From Trichuris trichiura (taxonomy: Eukaryota; Nematoda; Enoplea; Trichinellida; Trichuridae), in assembly GCA_037903355.1 (NCBI GenBank), contig JBAJFE010000042.1:2678001-2742000 (forward strand): 64,000 bases of DNA. Reading direction: 5' to 3'. Within the stretch, counting starts at the first letter, position 1. Each line of letters starts with the position of its first letter. Shown here one piece after another: positions 1 to 20,627 of the stretch. The notes beneath the pieces were generated by a model, which had not been told where the DNA came from, made no database searches, and was given only the letters and a program-made list of their open reading frames with translations. The position numbers were made by a program, and so were the translations under genes.

Positions 1-3000
1 GACAAGCCTTTAGGAATTTCAAGCGCCACTGACCTCCTACTGCAACATTTTGAAGGGGAGAAATAAAGTTGAAACATTTTAATCAGTTTTTACTTCAGGT
101 GAAATATTTGTTAGCTACATCGCCAACCGTTACGTCACGTGCGAGGCTATATATAACAATTAGATATTCAACTTTTTAAACAATGCGAAAACAGAAAGAA
201 AGCTTCAGCCAAAATAAAGCTCGTCCGCAACGTATAGATATTGTTATGGTCAATGCCAGATCTAAACATCATTCTCATCAAGCTGTGACTTTATTGTCCC
301 TCCAGCTAAGCTCATATCGAAAAAGAGCATCTGCATACTGAAAGTTCAAAGAAGCAGGTTCATTACGTTTCCTACTTAGTTCGCTAACAAGCCTAACGCA
401 AGCCACAACAGCCGCTATGGAAAAATGCTACTTGCTTATCTTGGCGCGGGCGGGAGTTAATTTCGACCGGAAGAAGCTTGCCAAACAGCGAAAATGGAAT
501 GGAGCAGAATTTGTAATTTTGGTCATTTTCCGCTTTGTCATTTGTCCACAGATGAAGCGGAAGGTGATGAGTTGCCATCCCATGACTGATTGGCCTTGCT
601 CTTAATGACGCCCAGTTGTGGCCATTTTCATGACCAACAAACCCTCTAATGTGCTGCCCATGAACGCTCCTTAAATTGTCCGTTTGTCCTGCCAATCAGA
701 GCTTCCCAATTAAGGGAAGGGTGCTTCAATGCTGATGCATGCGCTCGTCAGCAACTAGTATTATCCAAAAATGGTACGTGGCGAGCAATTAGGGCTCTTC
801 ATGGTAGGACGGTCGTCTTGAGGCACGCCTTGAAAACAAAAAGCCCATCGTTGCGTCAGTAACTCTTTCATTAGGAAAGTGAGCGCCAAGGGAGCTTTTA
901 CTTACTAAAGGCGGCGAGAGAATAGCTCAATGCCACGTGTGGCTAACATACATCGCCCACGGTGAGCTAACATTAAGCTTATTACAATGATCCTATGCAT
1001 CGGCTAATAATGACGATCGGTGGCAAACTGGCAGGCCAGTTAAAACAAAAACGATTAAGCGTTCCGAGATTGCTTGGTCCATTGGTTAGGATCGAATTAA
1101 ATCAAAGCAGAAGAGCAGGTGATTTGGCAGGCGTGAAATGGAAACTCTACTAGCGATAGGATTTCAACTATAAGTCTTTAAAAGGGGTCCCAAATAGTAC
1201 GACTGAATAGCTTGTTGGATCATGTAGGTGCTGTTGCAGCAAAAACGTCTGTCACCCAGCTGGACAACGCTTTTTAAGGATGACCGGTTTTCCGTTTCAG
1301 TGCACCACAATCAATGAGCGAATACCGACTTGGATGGAGTTGTCAAGATATGCGCTAAATTTCCTTTCGAAACCCATTAAACGACTCGGTCATTCACGGT
1401 TTTCCAATCTCGCGCACTGCAGCAGACTCGCTTGCGGCCGCCTAATAGCCTTCAAATCACCAACCGCCGTCCAGTGGAACTTTAACCGCTGATAATGCAC
1501 CGAGACGGATGGAAACAGCATTTTTCGCAATTAGTGATATTGCTAAATTATACCGCACAGACAAGCGAATAACATACGACTAGTTCCGGTGGTAATAGCA
1601 CTCTTTTCAAAATGGAAATTCTGCATTAGACTGATTATATCTGTCAATTTTGAAAATAAACAGATCATGAGAATTGAGCGCGCCATTGGTGCGCCTACAA
1701 TGCGAAGGCAACAATTCGAAGGGACATTATCCGTAAGCAAAGTGCGCACTTTGATTACCAAGAAGGGCTAATTTGGTGTCAAAGGACTGTGGAAATGCAC
1801 AAATCCATATTTTCCAATAACGCAGTTCGTTCAGAGAGGCTTTAAATTGCATATCGCTTCTGACCATTCGACGTACATTCATTTAAAGCAAATGCCCAAT
1901 GTCCAACCGGTAACCTTTACGCAATCTGAACGTTCAACCATCAAGCAGCCGTCGTTTAACGAAACTGCGCGATTTCGCCAATTCCGTTGACGCACTGTTG
2001 CCAACTTTTGCCAAAGCAGTGAACGCATGATTTCCACGCTATCGTTACGCAAATTTACGCAACATCTCCGTCGACTGTTACGCAACGAAAGTTGAATTGA
2101 CGTCACTTAAGGCAACGGAAACGCTGAGCTTGCAAAATGGATTTAACCGAATATGGGCAGCGCCGTTGGGCCATTGACAACGGCCCGGCGGCAAACCAGC
2201 GTACGATCGCGAAGACAAAACCTCCGTCCCCTGCAATATGGTTCAATAAGGAAATGTACGCAAAAACTCTTCACAGCACAGTCCCTTTAATTGCTTTCAA
2301 GAGAACGCAAATTAGGAGCGTGCTTGTACAGTCGCGCGTTAATGTGTGCTATGGAGACAATAACCAAAAGAGGCTTACATCTTTTTGGGCAGTTCGTTGA
2401 TCTCTGTCCCTTAACAGTGGGTGCAGAAAGTTCGTACGTAGTTGAATTGGGGAAATTAGCCAGAAACTGCAACAAAGCCTCAATGAGCAACCCATTGAAA
2501 CAAAAGCGCGGATTCTCAAAGGGTGTTACAATTTTGAAATGCTAATCTGCCTCACCATATGGGCAGCCCAGCTGCGGTCCTTCGAAGATGGGCCGCGCTG
2601 GCGCGTCAACGTATCGAATCGAGCTGACCAGGCGAGCAGGCGCCGTTTTCCCACGATTCTACTCACGGTTGGTGAGTTGCCGCTTGGCAATTAGGCACCA
2701 TTAACGTTTGCCGGGCAAGGACGCAGACCTTTTGGGTCAGCGGACTTGATCGGTCCCGCGGCGCATTGTCCAAGGCAAATGACAGACTGGCCCAAAGGTG
2801 CCAGGCAAAAATGACCATGATTAATGTCCGCTAGACGGCGAGAGGCCCGTAATGAGAACGGTGACAAATGCTTTAATGGATACACAAGTAGGCTACGTGT
2901 GTCTATCGCTTTACGGCTTCAACGTGTTCATGCCGTACGCGACCGTACGCATGCATACCAAGAGCGGAGTGGGACCTATCAGCATCGATCAGAGCGGCCA

Positions 3001-3912
3001 CTTTTTAGTCGTTTTGTCATAAAATAATCGCAGCCAAATGGAAGCTAAGAAACTGGAGCCCATAAGGTGCCGTTACTTGCTAGCTTCAGCAATTATTTGC
3101 AAAGACATTGCTTCCTGTCAGAGCACCTTCTCTTTCCCTTCCACCGCGTTTACTTAAGCAGATTTGGCCCAATTGTGTCCGCGGCAACGGGAGGCGAGCG
3201 CGCAGCGGTTCAATTAAGGCTTAAACACCCGTTTACCCAGCGAACTGCAGTTAGTCAAACACGACCCAGTGAACCGGCGACGACTAAAAGTGACAGCAGA
3301 GCTTTTCGAGGGGGCTGACTGACTTTGTTTGCACGATGTCTCTCTCTATCACCAACGCTTTTATCCGGATGCTGCTCGAGCTGGTTCTGTAATGCTCTTT
3401 TCAACCGGTTCCGCCTGGTTGTTTTCCTCTGAGCAATGCAGATGGCGTTCGGAATTCATTACCCCTCGCGTCTCTATTCCGTTGGCAGAAGCTGAGTTTC
3501 CATGTGCAATTACCCTTTTAGGCTACTCACCTCCTACAAACACATTAATAATAAAGTTTCCACTAGATGCACCGACCTAAGCCAGCGTGCGTCTAAGCTT
3601 ACGAGTTGGTTCACATCCTGGGTCAACTGTCTGCCTTATTTGTGTAGACAAGGTCCGACGCCAGACGGGGGTCAGGTGGCGAATACTTGGTAGTGTTACC
3701 AGCAACACAGGGCGACACCTGTTGGCAAAGGGGTGACCAATCAGCGCATAAGGCAAGCCTATCTCACAATCCAACCTGCCCATTAATACCGAAGCTAAAG
3801 AGCTGGACCGAATGGTCACTTCGTCGACAGCTGTTCGCCATTGAGAGCTCTCTCACCTGTGCACCGCGAAGGCATCGTTCATCCAAATAGTTCCCCTTTG
3901 CAGAGTTGATCA
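1..3912. other. Upstream non-coding region, no gene recognised
   Basis: Only short, overlapping open frames on both strands, none with family resemblance, a convincing splice context or a signal peptide. Nothing I could call an RNA gene. The region lies directly upstream of the LIM-only gene and presumably contains its promoter and 5' UTR, but I see no clear TATA or initiator element. Confidence 0.5.
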
Positions 3913-4554
3913 ATGGCTGAGACCTTCTCGCAGAACAGCGTTGGCGAACAGTCGACCGCGGAGGTATTTCACTGCGCCGCTTGTAGCCAACGTATAGTGG
4001 ATCGTTACCTGCTTAAAGCAGTCGATAAGTATTGGCACGAAAACTGTCTAACGGTAAGTAACTAATCTTGAGAGAAAGCCTACAACTTTCGTACAAATTT
4101 CAGTGTACCGTTTGCAAATGCAAGTTGACCGAAGTGGGTTCGTCTTTATTTTTCAAAAAAGATATGTTCCTATGCCGATCAGACTATCTGCGTATGTTCG
4201 GAGCAAAGGGCGAATGTGCTGCTTGCGGCAAAGATATACCTGCCTGCGAGTTGGTTATGCGCGCTGGCAAAAACGTCTACCACCTGGAGTGCTTCGGCTG
4301 CCAGGATTGCCATTGCAGGTGAGCGCGGCTTGTTGCGCGCACGCTTGGAACATTGTGTGAGAAACTTTAGATTTTGCGTGGGCGAAAAGTTCTACCTCGA
4401 CGTGGACAATAACAGGATACTTTGCGAGGACGACTTTAAGGAGCGCATGCTGTTCGCCCAAATGGCCTCCTATCCCGTGGGAAAGCTAAACCAGCTGAAG
4501 CGCGATGCTTGCCGGAAGTTTGAAAATGCAAACAAATTTAGCAACGCCCTTTGA
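3913..4554 (+). CDS. LIM-only transcriptional cofactor, LMO1/LMO3 (Beadex) type
   Basis: Three exons (3913-4053, 4104-4318, 4371-4554), phases 0 and 2, giving 179 aa. LIM domain 1 starts with HCAACSQRI, continues [16 protein letters not shown], and is completed across intron 1 by CTVCKCKL and LCRSDY. LIM domain 2 runs from CAACGKDIP through YHLECFGC to [10 protein letters not shown] and LCEDDF. All eight zinc ligands of each finger are visible. LMO proteins have two LIM zinc-binding domains and no DNA-binding domain; they bridge LDB1/Chip-type adaptors and bHLH or GATA factors in the nucleus. The DRYLLKA-DKYWHE signature is typical of LMO1/LMO3 rather than of LIM-homeodomain or CRP proteins, and no homeobox follows. 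About 35 residues of basic tail after LIM2 exceed what I expect of vertebrate LMO1. The start is the first ATG, 18 codons before the first zinc ligand. Confidence 0.93.
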
Positions 4555-4792
4555 AGCAATAGTGCGAGTGTTCGCATGTCGACATCAAGCACGCAAAGGA
4601 ATGCTCGCCTTCTCGTCCTTTTGCTCACCATTGACGGACAACTGGACAACGTATCTTTCGAGGTTCCCTTCCTTTTCTTCACGCATTCCTTATCTAACGG
4701 GGAGGTAGATATTCCTCGCCACTATGCTTCGACTCGTTTGCGGAAGCCCATTTTCAAAGAGAATGGGCTGTCGCCTCAATTTGACATGCGTA

Positions 4793-4798
4793 AATAAA
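4793..4798 (+). other. Candidate polyadenylation signal of the LMO gene
   Basis: AATAAA, 239 nt after the LMO stop codon and on the same strand. It is the first such hexamer downstream, so a 3' UTR of about 260 nt is implied. Confidence 0.45.
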
Positions 4799-4799
4799 A

Positions 4800-7700
4800 A
4801 GGTCGATTAAGCTGAGTGCGGACGCGGCACCTCCGGGTTAGAAGAGCCTTTTAAACTGCTGAACTCATTATAGTAGACTCGGCCAGATCTGTCGCGATCG
4901 TTCTCGTCCCTCTTTTGCCCTTCGCCTAATCAAGCCTAATGCACTTGGCTGATAAACTATTCCTACAAAAGAGCAGACTGAGCAGGGGTTATTTTTGGGC
5001 CCACCTTTTTCCCGCCCGATGATCGTTATAATTAGCCGACCATTCTCCTTACGATAGTCAAAGTCGATAAGTAACACGTATCTTGATTAGGCGTATGCAC
5101 ATCAAGCTCTACGTCGCATAAAGCATTCTTAATCAGTCAATTATGCTCTCTTTCTCCCCCTTTGGCCATAGCTGCCTTTATTGGAAGAGTCGGCGCATAG
5201 CTTCATCACCTGATTGGGTGACGAGCCGTTCATACATTTCTTCGTGTTTAAATAGAAAAACAGCAAGCAGCTCACGAAGTGCAGTACGAATTAGCGTGTC
5301 CATTTGGGCTCTATTTACGAAATGGTCACCTCCATTGTGCGCGCTGCTCCGCTTCCAACTAGTCGAGCGGAATGGTCCACTCCGCCGTGTCCGCTGGACG
5401 TGCCATCCATCAAGCGAGTAATATTAGTTACGGAAAATCTAGTGCCCATATATGCGCAGTCAGCTGCCACTTAGGACACTCAGTGTTGTGACAATCATTA
5501 GTCAAGAAGTAATTTTGAATGTCAGCTATTGATTGTTCCCAAATTCATTACTTTTCGTGCATATGACAGGTGAGACGACCGGCAGTCGCTTTCCTACCTG
5601 CATGGCTTAAGCTATAGGTCGGGCCTTTGTTACTGTATGTTTAAAAAACTTGTTTACAACTCAGAATGGATTCCCTAAGCTTGAACTGTCAATGCTCGCA
5701 CATTATACTTATTATCAGTTCGCACCTGGTCGACTAGGTGACATTAAAGCTAGTGCGCAAGACTTGATGTCTTTGGTGCTCTACGCAAGGAGATGATTAA
5801 GTTGCCCCCACGAAATATGCATTAGAATTATCTTTGTTTGGATAAAATATGAATGTAGCCGCCAATCAGCTTTTAATTGAATCAACCAGGATCACCTCGT
5901 CAACCGTTTCAGACTGAAAACATCTATTGAAACATGTTTGATTGCAGCTCGGACGAAGAATGACCCGCAGCTCCGGGCGAACCAAGCGGATGATCCTCCT
6001 AACTATTGTAGTGGCGCTTAAGTCGAGCATGATTCCTTATCAATCAACCCATTTTAAGTTTAATGCATCGCTGCTAGCGCTTCGTTTCTTCCGTTAACTG
6101 CTGTACTATGTTTATTACTACTTCACTGCTACGCGGTGAAAGCTCATCCACTTACATTATCACCCTCGTATGGCGAGCTGCTAAGATAATTCCGATCTTA
6201 ACCGCATAACACCTTCATTCAAACTTAGTGGACGCGAATGAGGCCTTAACGAGCGTGCATGCGCCGAGCAGGCGATTAGCTAATATACAACTATTGCACG
6301 TGTATACAACTAGAACCAATGAAGCATTAATAAAGTAAACTAGAGGACGCGTGGAAACTGGCGGCAGACAAGCAGCAGCTCGAAGTACCGAACAACTAGG
6401 CAAAATTCCGTTCAACAAATTGCCTCGTTTTGTCAAAAAGATCTGCGAAAGAAACGAATTTTTTTAATACGGGAAAAGTGATAGCAGATCTGTTCCGGGT
6501 GATCTTGTCCACTGCTGCTGTCTGAGCCTTCCCGCGTTCCGCATTTTTGGCTGACGCGCAAACTTGGCACATTCGCGAAAATCACGACAGAAGGCCAACG
6601 TTCGCAAGCAGCGACTGTTTTTAAACGTCGACCGGATGGTCAGCCATAATGTGGCTTCGATAGGATGCCGAAAGCTTCAGGCGCGTATCGAACTCAGTCC
6701 AGCGGGTATACAGTGCTTTCGAACGGATGAAACCATGCGCGAAGGCGATCGAAGTCTAGCGGCCGTTTAAGGGAAAGCAGCTTAGTCCAGTATCCCATTG
6801 GACCTTGCGTCAATGAACTGCACTTGTTGCTGATCATAAATTTCTATGAGAATGATTTTTTTAATGACACCTTTCTACGTGTGCTCCTGGTAATTCAAAA
6901 CAGCGTTAACACTGGGCAACAACAATCGTTTTCGCTGATCAAGCCGACGTCAGCCCAACGCTGATTGGAAATGTTGCAGCATCGACGGATTCGAGCATCA
7001 CAAAGCTGGGTCGATAAGGATGCAAATTTTTTTTCAACACAGTCGTCATATCATCCTTTTACTTCTGCAGTCTGTGAAAACAGCGCACCTTGCAAATAGC
7101 GATGCTTGTAGTGTGACTGAATTGCACAAACTGCGATTATGTTTTCCGCAATTCTCTCCGACCGTTTGCCAATTAACGAAGCGGGAGCTGGCAACTGACA
7201 TAATAGAGCCCATCGTCAGTTCCAGACAGAAGTGCCAAATGCAGCCGCTGACGCATGCATTAACGCCGTAATTTACTGTTTGCATTAAACTGCACCAAAC
7301 GAGTTCCTTTATGCAGCAGCGCTAAACCTGTTTTCATAAACGTCCAACGTGCTTCGAATTACAAATGGATTGGCAAAAAGCAGTTGGCAAAAGCGATCCC
7401 CGTAAACAGCTTCTACAAGTGAAAGTAATCAAACTTATTCAATCAGATGCGTCCGTTCAGGGTAGACCTTGAAATGCGCGTACGTGGGATGGTTCGCTGT
7501 CGCGTGAATAAGTTCTCGTGGCGCATTGTTTGCCTAGCAGGTCAGGCAGTTCGGCTCTAATCTTTTGGAATAACGCTGCATGCACTGAGGACCTACAATT
7601 TGTAAACGCGATTCCAACTGTATAACTTACATACACAGACAAAGAGAAAGGATTAGACAAATTTGAACAGCGCTGCTGCTTCGATCAAACGTCCCTAAAT

Positions 7701-10700
7701 GTTATTAGAAGATGCCTGCGCTTCAGGTAGGCAACGACACGATCCATAGTTTCCTGCATGAATTTCAATGGGAGGTTCCCCCAGATCAAGTTGCATACGG
7801 AAAGACTGTGTGACCTCTTTTCAATGTGCGGGCGGCAGATCTGTATTATGGATTAACTTTTGCGAGGGTATGGTTTCTTGCTACATCTTCAAGTTTTTAT
7901 GAAATAATAATAAGCTGATCTGCCTGCTTTGCAACAGAGAACTCAAAACCCTGTCACCTCACCTCGCTGCATAACCGTTCATACCACAGCATACTTTCAT
8001 TAAGTGCAAATGCTTCTAGTTGCTGAATTCGCATACAAAGCAATTTTACTAGTTCAACTACATTGTCTACAGCAGTCGGAATCTTCAATTGACTTAAGTG
8101 GCCATCATGCTTAATACCGTAATCGGCTATCCACCTATTCGGAGCTAAACAGCGTACTTATTGACAGCTTGTTCACTTAAAAGAATTGCCAGCAAAGGAG
8201 CAAGTGCTCGCGCAGAGTAGGGAGGCCAGAGGAGCAAGCATGTAGATTCAGCACTGCCCACTGAGCTTGCATATCCAAAACATACAGTAAGAAGACTGCC
8301 AGTCTTCCGTTCAACTGAAAAAAAATAAATACGCCACGTCTATTCATGACACGCAGCCTTCCAACTCATGTTCATGTTCTTGTATAGGCGCTAAGAAGAA
8401 AAGTGAACTTCAACGTACACTCTGTCGTAGCTCTGAGACGCAGCAATTTTCTGTCGCATACCTATTTAAGCTACGTAGCGGTACGATGTCGACGTAAGTT
8501 CATTGTAAACAATGGGACAATCATAAAGTCATCGCAACGGTGAAACTGTTTTCAATCGAAATGACCCCCAGCCGGGACTATCTCGGTTAGTACGAGTCTT
8601 ATTAATAGAATCAATTAGACTGACACTTCCTTTCAATTAGTCTGGCGTATTCCAACCAGTGCAACTCTAATTAAGGGGAAATATATCTCCCTTTTTTGAA
8701 TTTCGAGTAAGACAAATTCAACTAACGTAAACCGTTTCGGAATGCATTACCTGCACTGATTAAGGTCGATATGCATTTTCACACTAAAAATGTACTTGAA
8801 CTGCCGCTGCGTAATAGCATTCGAAAAGTAATAGGCATTTACATAAGGCACAGGCACATAAGCTTTTTTTTTATTGACAATAGGCAACACAGTACAAACA
8901 GAAGATTTAATTGTAACAGTACTGATCTGAGATGGTGAAAGGGCTTAATACCGCGAACGAAATTGGTTAGGTATAGGAGCTGCCTTCCCAAGGTATCCAT
9001 CGCGTCAAAAACTGTCAGTGTATGTAGAGACGGTAACGAGTTGACGTAGACAGTTGTTAAGGAAAAAAGATACTCAACGCTCAGAAGTGGCCAACCACTT
9101 TATCTTAGGAAAGAAGTTTTTTTGGCGGACTGGAATTTATGCAAATTACAAAGGTCATTTCGCAGCTTTGGACCCAAAAAGGAAGAACTATGAATCGTTG
9201 TTACATCTTAAAATAGCTTCTGTTCGCTGTGCAAAGATTTTACGTGAAGTAACAACCTTATGAGAGATTGTGCTTCAACCGTGCTCAGGATGAGTATACG
9301 TGGCTTAAATAATAATTACAAAATTCATACGTCATCGCTGAACGTCTTTAATGTAAATAACGAAAGAAGGCAAACGGTTCAACAATAAAGCTTGCTGTTC
9401 ATAAAAATCGGAGGACGAAAACATAATACCCACAGATGCATCAACTATTGCGCTTAGCTTGGGCTAATCCCGCTCATTATAAAAATGTGGGCAAGAATAG
9501 GGAAGGCAACATTGATTTACTTCAGACTGACTGGTTAAAATACGCGAGCACAAGCGTTTGCAGTAAATGCGAAGCCTTGGTATTAATATTAAGATATTCT
9601 AGATGCGATTAGATGCACGACCAGACGGTGGCCATATGGAACGTAAGCAATCGTGCAGAATTTTAGATTGGAATGCACTTGGCATGGCTGCGCTAAATAT
9701 GTTATTGTTGTCGCGAGAAACGCGTCAATTAAACTGTTTGGACAACGAAAAGTTCAAAAGTGGAAACCCGCTGCACTTAAGCGGAATTATTGAGGCGTGA
9801 AACAGGCCGTTAACGAATTGCTGCTCAACCCATTTCTCATAATGCTTTCAGCGCGCAACCTTGTCAGCTTAAGCGTTTCGACTGAACGACGAAAATGAAA
9901 CGTCATAAATGGAAGAAAAGTGACCGCCAAACGTTTGTAAAAACAAAACAATGACAATAAAGCATTCATGGAAGCAGTTTTTGCCAATAGCTAATCAAAC
10001 CAGTTTTCGCTTTTCAAATGCTTCCATTCAGATATTGGACAACTAGTTTTATCACGCTAACGAGCAGACTCAATTCGTGGGTGCGCAAAATGATTGCATT
10101 TTAGTAATATTTTAAAAATCCACTTACCATTAGAGCGTTTACAAGACGACGCCAGTCGTACCCTTACTAATTTACTGAGTCTTCGTGCTTCCTCTCTGGC
10201 TTTGTATGCAAAAATGTTCCCAAGTTGTATTCGGATAGACCAAAGGCGAGACACGGGTCGTCCCGAAAGCTCCATAAAACAAAAAGCTTTTCTTTAGTGA
10301 TCAACGGGTAGCATTCGCAACTTTCGTGGAAGCAGCTGCTGGTGAAACAATTTTTGATTTATAAAATTTCACGCTGCTTTCGGTATTTCTAAAGAGGGGA
10401 TTACATGCACCCGAAAGAGTCGTGAGTTTTGATAAATAAAAACGCTTTCATTTTTTAAACATGAAAAACAAGAGAGCTTCCTCAGCTGTTGTAAAACGAC
10501 CTATTTTGTGTTTCCAAGCATTCATCTCGCGCGCTGCTATGCTAAAATTATCAAATGTGAAAAAAAAATTAAGCAAATTCAAAGAAAATCTTTGATGCAG
10601 TAATCAAGTAGAAACGTAAGGCGACGCAATACGAAGGTACGGTGGAGAGACTGTACGTTTCATTGCCGTTTGCACAACGTACAGAGCTGTAAAAGGCACT

Positions 10701-12200
10701 TAGCTTTTCATAGCAGAAGTTACGATTGACAGGTTTAAGTCTACAGTGAATTCTGGTGTGAAAAGTTTTTGAAAACTGGATGTTTCGTGACGGGAGCCAA
10801 AGCGAGAGCGAAGAACTAAGTGGTGGTGTTTATCGCGTTCTGGAATGTTGTTTTAGCGCGGTATCCTCTCAATAAGGCAAACTAACCGCAAGATTGCGTC
10901 AAGATTTTAAATTACGCGAAGGTTCGACTGCGCTTGCCGCAAGCCATAAAAATTAACGTAAAATAAAGCATGCACTTACTGCTGGCCGACCAATATAGTC
11001 GTCGCATAGCATTTATACGACAAAGGTTAACTTGCACGCAAATCAGACGAATAGCAGTATTTAGTAGTCCCATGCGCGAAACAAAAACAGACCGACCCGT
11101 ATCGCGACAAATAACGCCCTCGCGCAGCTGCACTTTGAAACTATGCTGCTTGGGCGGTATAAAAAGTGGATATCGCCTCTAGCAAATGAGCTGCTTAAAC
11201 ATCTTTGGAATCCCTTCCCTTGCGTTCTTCTATTTTCCGGTCGAAAATATTTTCGCAGACAACGCACACACTCACACAACAATGGTACAGTTTTTAAACG
11301 TAAAGCACTTATATGGTTTGAAAATTAGCTTGAAAATTTATCAGACTATGTGTGAGGCAAGAATACGGGAAAACAATCAGCTATTACTACGTAAAAGCCG
11401 TAGAACCATGAATGAGGCGGGAAAATACAGTAAAAAGATTTGCACGTTCTTTATCAAGAAACAACTTTTAATGTTTTCTATTAGAGCATCAGGAATTCCC
11501 CGTCGAGCTGAAGAGCAATTATTTATCCGAATAAAATAAAGGCGGAAGTCAAACTATTCATAATGAGCAAGTTACCTGTTTTTTACGATGAAGAATAGGA
11601 GCTGTGACCATACGTATTTAAGAATTATTGACTCTGAAGGCGCCAAAAATCTTTAGCATGCGCAGAGATCTTAAACAACATGAGTAAACGAACAATTCTA
11701 ATCTGCTGCTGCAAGAGTGCCTGCAGAGAAATTAATATGCGCAAACTCGTGGTAGAACGTAAACTGACAAATACGATTAAAATGCGAGCATTTAAATAGA
11801 GATTAAACTTTCGATAAGTTTGCGGACCTATATCGCTAGCCCATCCTCCGAGAACTGGTCGAATTCGATAGTACTGTTGCCTTGAAAACACAACACTTTG
11901 TAATGGGTCGAAATCTTTTCATGATAAAAATTTTTAATCGCAGCTAAACCCATTATATATAAGAAAATAATGAGCGGAGCTTTCAGCTTAAAACTCTACC
12001 CGTTTTCAGCGGAAATCTGAAGATAGATAGAGCTTAGAGCTGAAAACCTAAAATCTAAAATATGACTCTATCTTATTTTACTATCTGCACGATCTTTTGA
12101 CTAGACAAATTTTTCGATGGCTACTCAGACGACTTAACGGTAGTTCAAATTTCGGGCCAAGGATTGAATTACGTGTTCCAAGCAACTGCTAGATAAGTAC
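4800..12200. other. Long gene-poor stretch
   Basis: No open frame longer than about 120 codons and none with recognisable domain content, either strand. I saw no tRNA box B pattern, rRNA or long repeat. Short homopolymer runs occur (for example T-runs near 7030 and 8870). An exon of an unrecognised fast-evolving gene could be hidden here. Confidence 0.4.
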
Positions 12201-13995
12201 ATGCTCATCAAATTTTATTTTACGGTGTATTTTCAGGGCGGCTTTATATTGTATTTTATGCTCCGTTGAAAGTGTTGGAAAGTCAGTTAAACAATATCAA
12301 CAGCAGCGCTCCTTTAAGTTTCTTTTTGATGAGGGCAAAACCGTGGGCACGACAGTTGTCAGCATTGTTGCCATATTTCATTTACTTAAGCTGATACTTG
12401 CGAATTGTACTGCTTATTCGAGTTGACTTACTTGCAGCACTTGCCTGCGCGTCTTATGTCGCAGCAAGAACGCCTTTACGCGCTTTTTGTTTCGTGGGAG
12501 CGATGAAGATGTGCTCTTCCTATTTTTTCATGTGACAGCTCGTAACAGCAACTTTGACGACAAGCTCCGTAGGTACGTCGCGTAAGTTCCATTTGCTATC
12601 CCCTGTTGTCTTTCTGACCTTGTTATTCAGCAAGTTTAGACGTAGTCAATGTTTCTAAATTGCATAACGTCGAAGAACACTCCTTTAGAGTCGTGACGGG
12701 AACGTCGGCTTGGCCATCTTTTCAGCATTGCATTAATCTTCCTTACGCTTTTATGGTCAACTAATTTTCATAGCTACTTTGTGTGTTCTGCATGCTGGTG
12801 CATCATCCCTGAACACGCTACAACCAGTCATTTTTATGCTTTTCGCGCCTGCGGTACGTGTTCTGTTATGGCTGCGTTAAAAGCAGTCGAGTTAAACTGG
12901 CTGCCTTTTTACGCTTGTTTCTTGCCGTTGTATTGCTATTATGTTTGTTTGCTTTAAATGCCCTTAGATCATGTTTAAAGTCTTACGCTTTACCGTGACT
13001 TACGGACGGCAGGCTGCCACTCACTTTCCGTCTCAGTTTCCCATGCCAAAGTAGGTCTAATTTTTGATTCGGAAGTAATTTTTAAAATAACGACTTCTGG
13101 ACGCAGCCCTATGTTGAAGTAGAATGCAAGTTTTATTCCTCGTTTAGTTTTTTGGGTTTTGCCTTTAGCCTGTCGGTCTATTTATGGTGTCTTTTTTAAT
13201 CGGTATATTCGTAGTGACTTTTATCCTTTTGCAGGGCTGAGTCACGTTCTGTTGCGTGACTGTTTCCTTTCTGTCCACTGCGTGTTTGTTCGGTCGTATG
13301 ATTATGCACTGGCTTCAAGGAAAGACGAATTTTTGAAATGGCCCTGCGTTAGTCAGCTTCTGTTAGGAATTTTTCTGTTAAAAAGTTTGACAGCTCGTGA
13401 AGACCCAGTGCATTAGTGAACTTTCAATGCCAATTAGTACAAGCGCGCTTGTAACCAAAGCAGCGACGATGTTAATGCTTGTTTCGTATTTTCTCCATTA
13501 GCTTTGCATATGGGTGACTTTTACTCATAGCGTTTACTACTCTATCCGCCTTGTCTGCTTACTCAGCGCTAGGCATCGGGAGTTCACAAACTCTATCTTT
13601 CGAAGAATATGCAAAGTATTTTTTGTTTTGAGTGGTTAAAATTCCCACGATCACATTCAGCCAATAAGAACAAGGCGGAAAGATGTTCCATTAAATTAGT
13701 GGGCGTCCTTGGTCGTTTCGTGGTCCCTTTAGATTTCCGATTTTTCGCGTAAATGCTTAATTTGTTTGATTTTCCGAAAAGCGCTTTGTTTGAGAGCAAT
13801 TTTATGTTCTCCCCGTCCGACTGTATTGGTCGTCCATCGTTTCGCAAGGCATTTGGGTTTGATATTGATCTGTCTTGCTTCCGCTTGCTGCCAGCTTGCA
13901 CACAGAAGCGCAGTCTGGCAAGACAGCTTCTCCAGTAGTAGTTGCTTACGAAATTTTCTCTTCTAATTTCTAGACATGTTGCAATGACATGAAAT
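12201..13995 (+). other. T-rich leader region upstream of TMEM184
   Basis: No coding exon recognised. From about 12.2 kb the plus strand becomes visibly T-rich and A-poor, like the introns of the plus-strand gene that follows and unlike the sequence to its left. I read this as a possible 5' UTR intron of the TMEM184 gene, so transcription may start near 12.2 kb. That is inference from composition only. Confidence 0.3.
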
Positions 13996-20529
<6,534 letters not shown>

Positions 20530-20627
20530 TGCTTCTTCGTGCTTGTACGCAATTGATGGACATGTCATACTTAATTAAACAAAGAAACACTGTTGTGACA
20601 CGTTAACGGAGATGCATGACGTACAAA

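Noticed and set aside
4470..4797. Minus- and plus-strand frames after the LMO coding exons as further exons
   Set aside because: The LMO frame ends at 4554 with both LIM domains complete, and no splice donor is needed.
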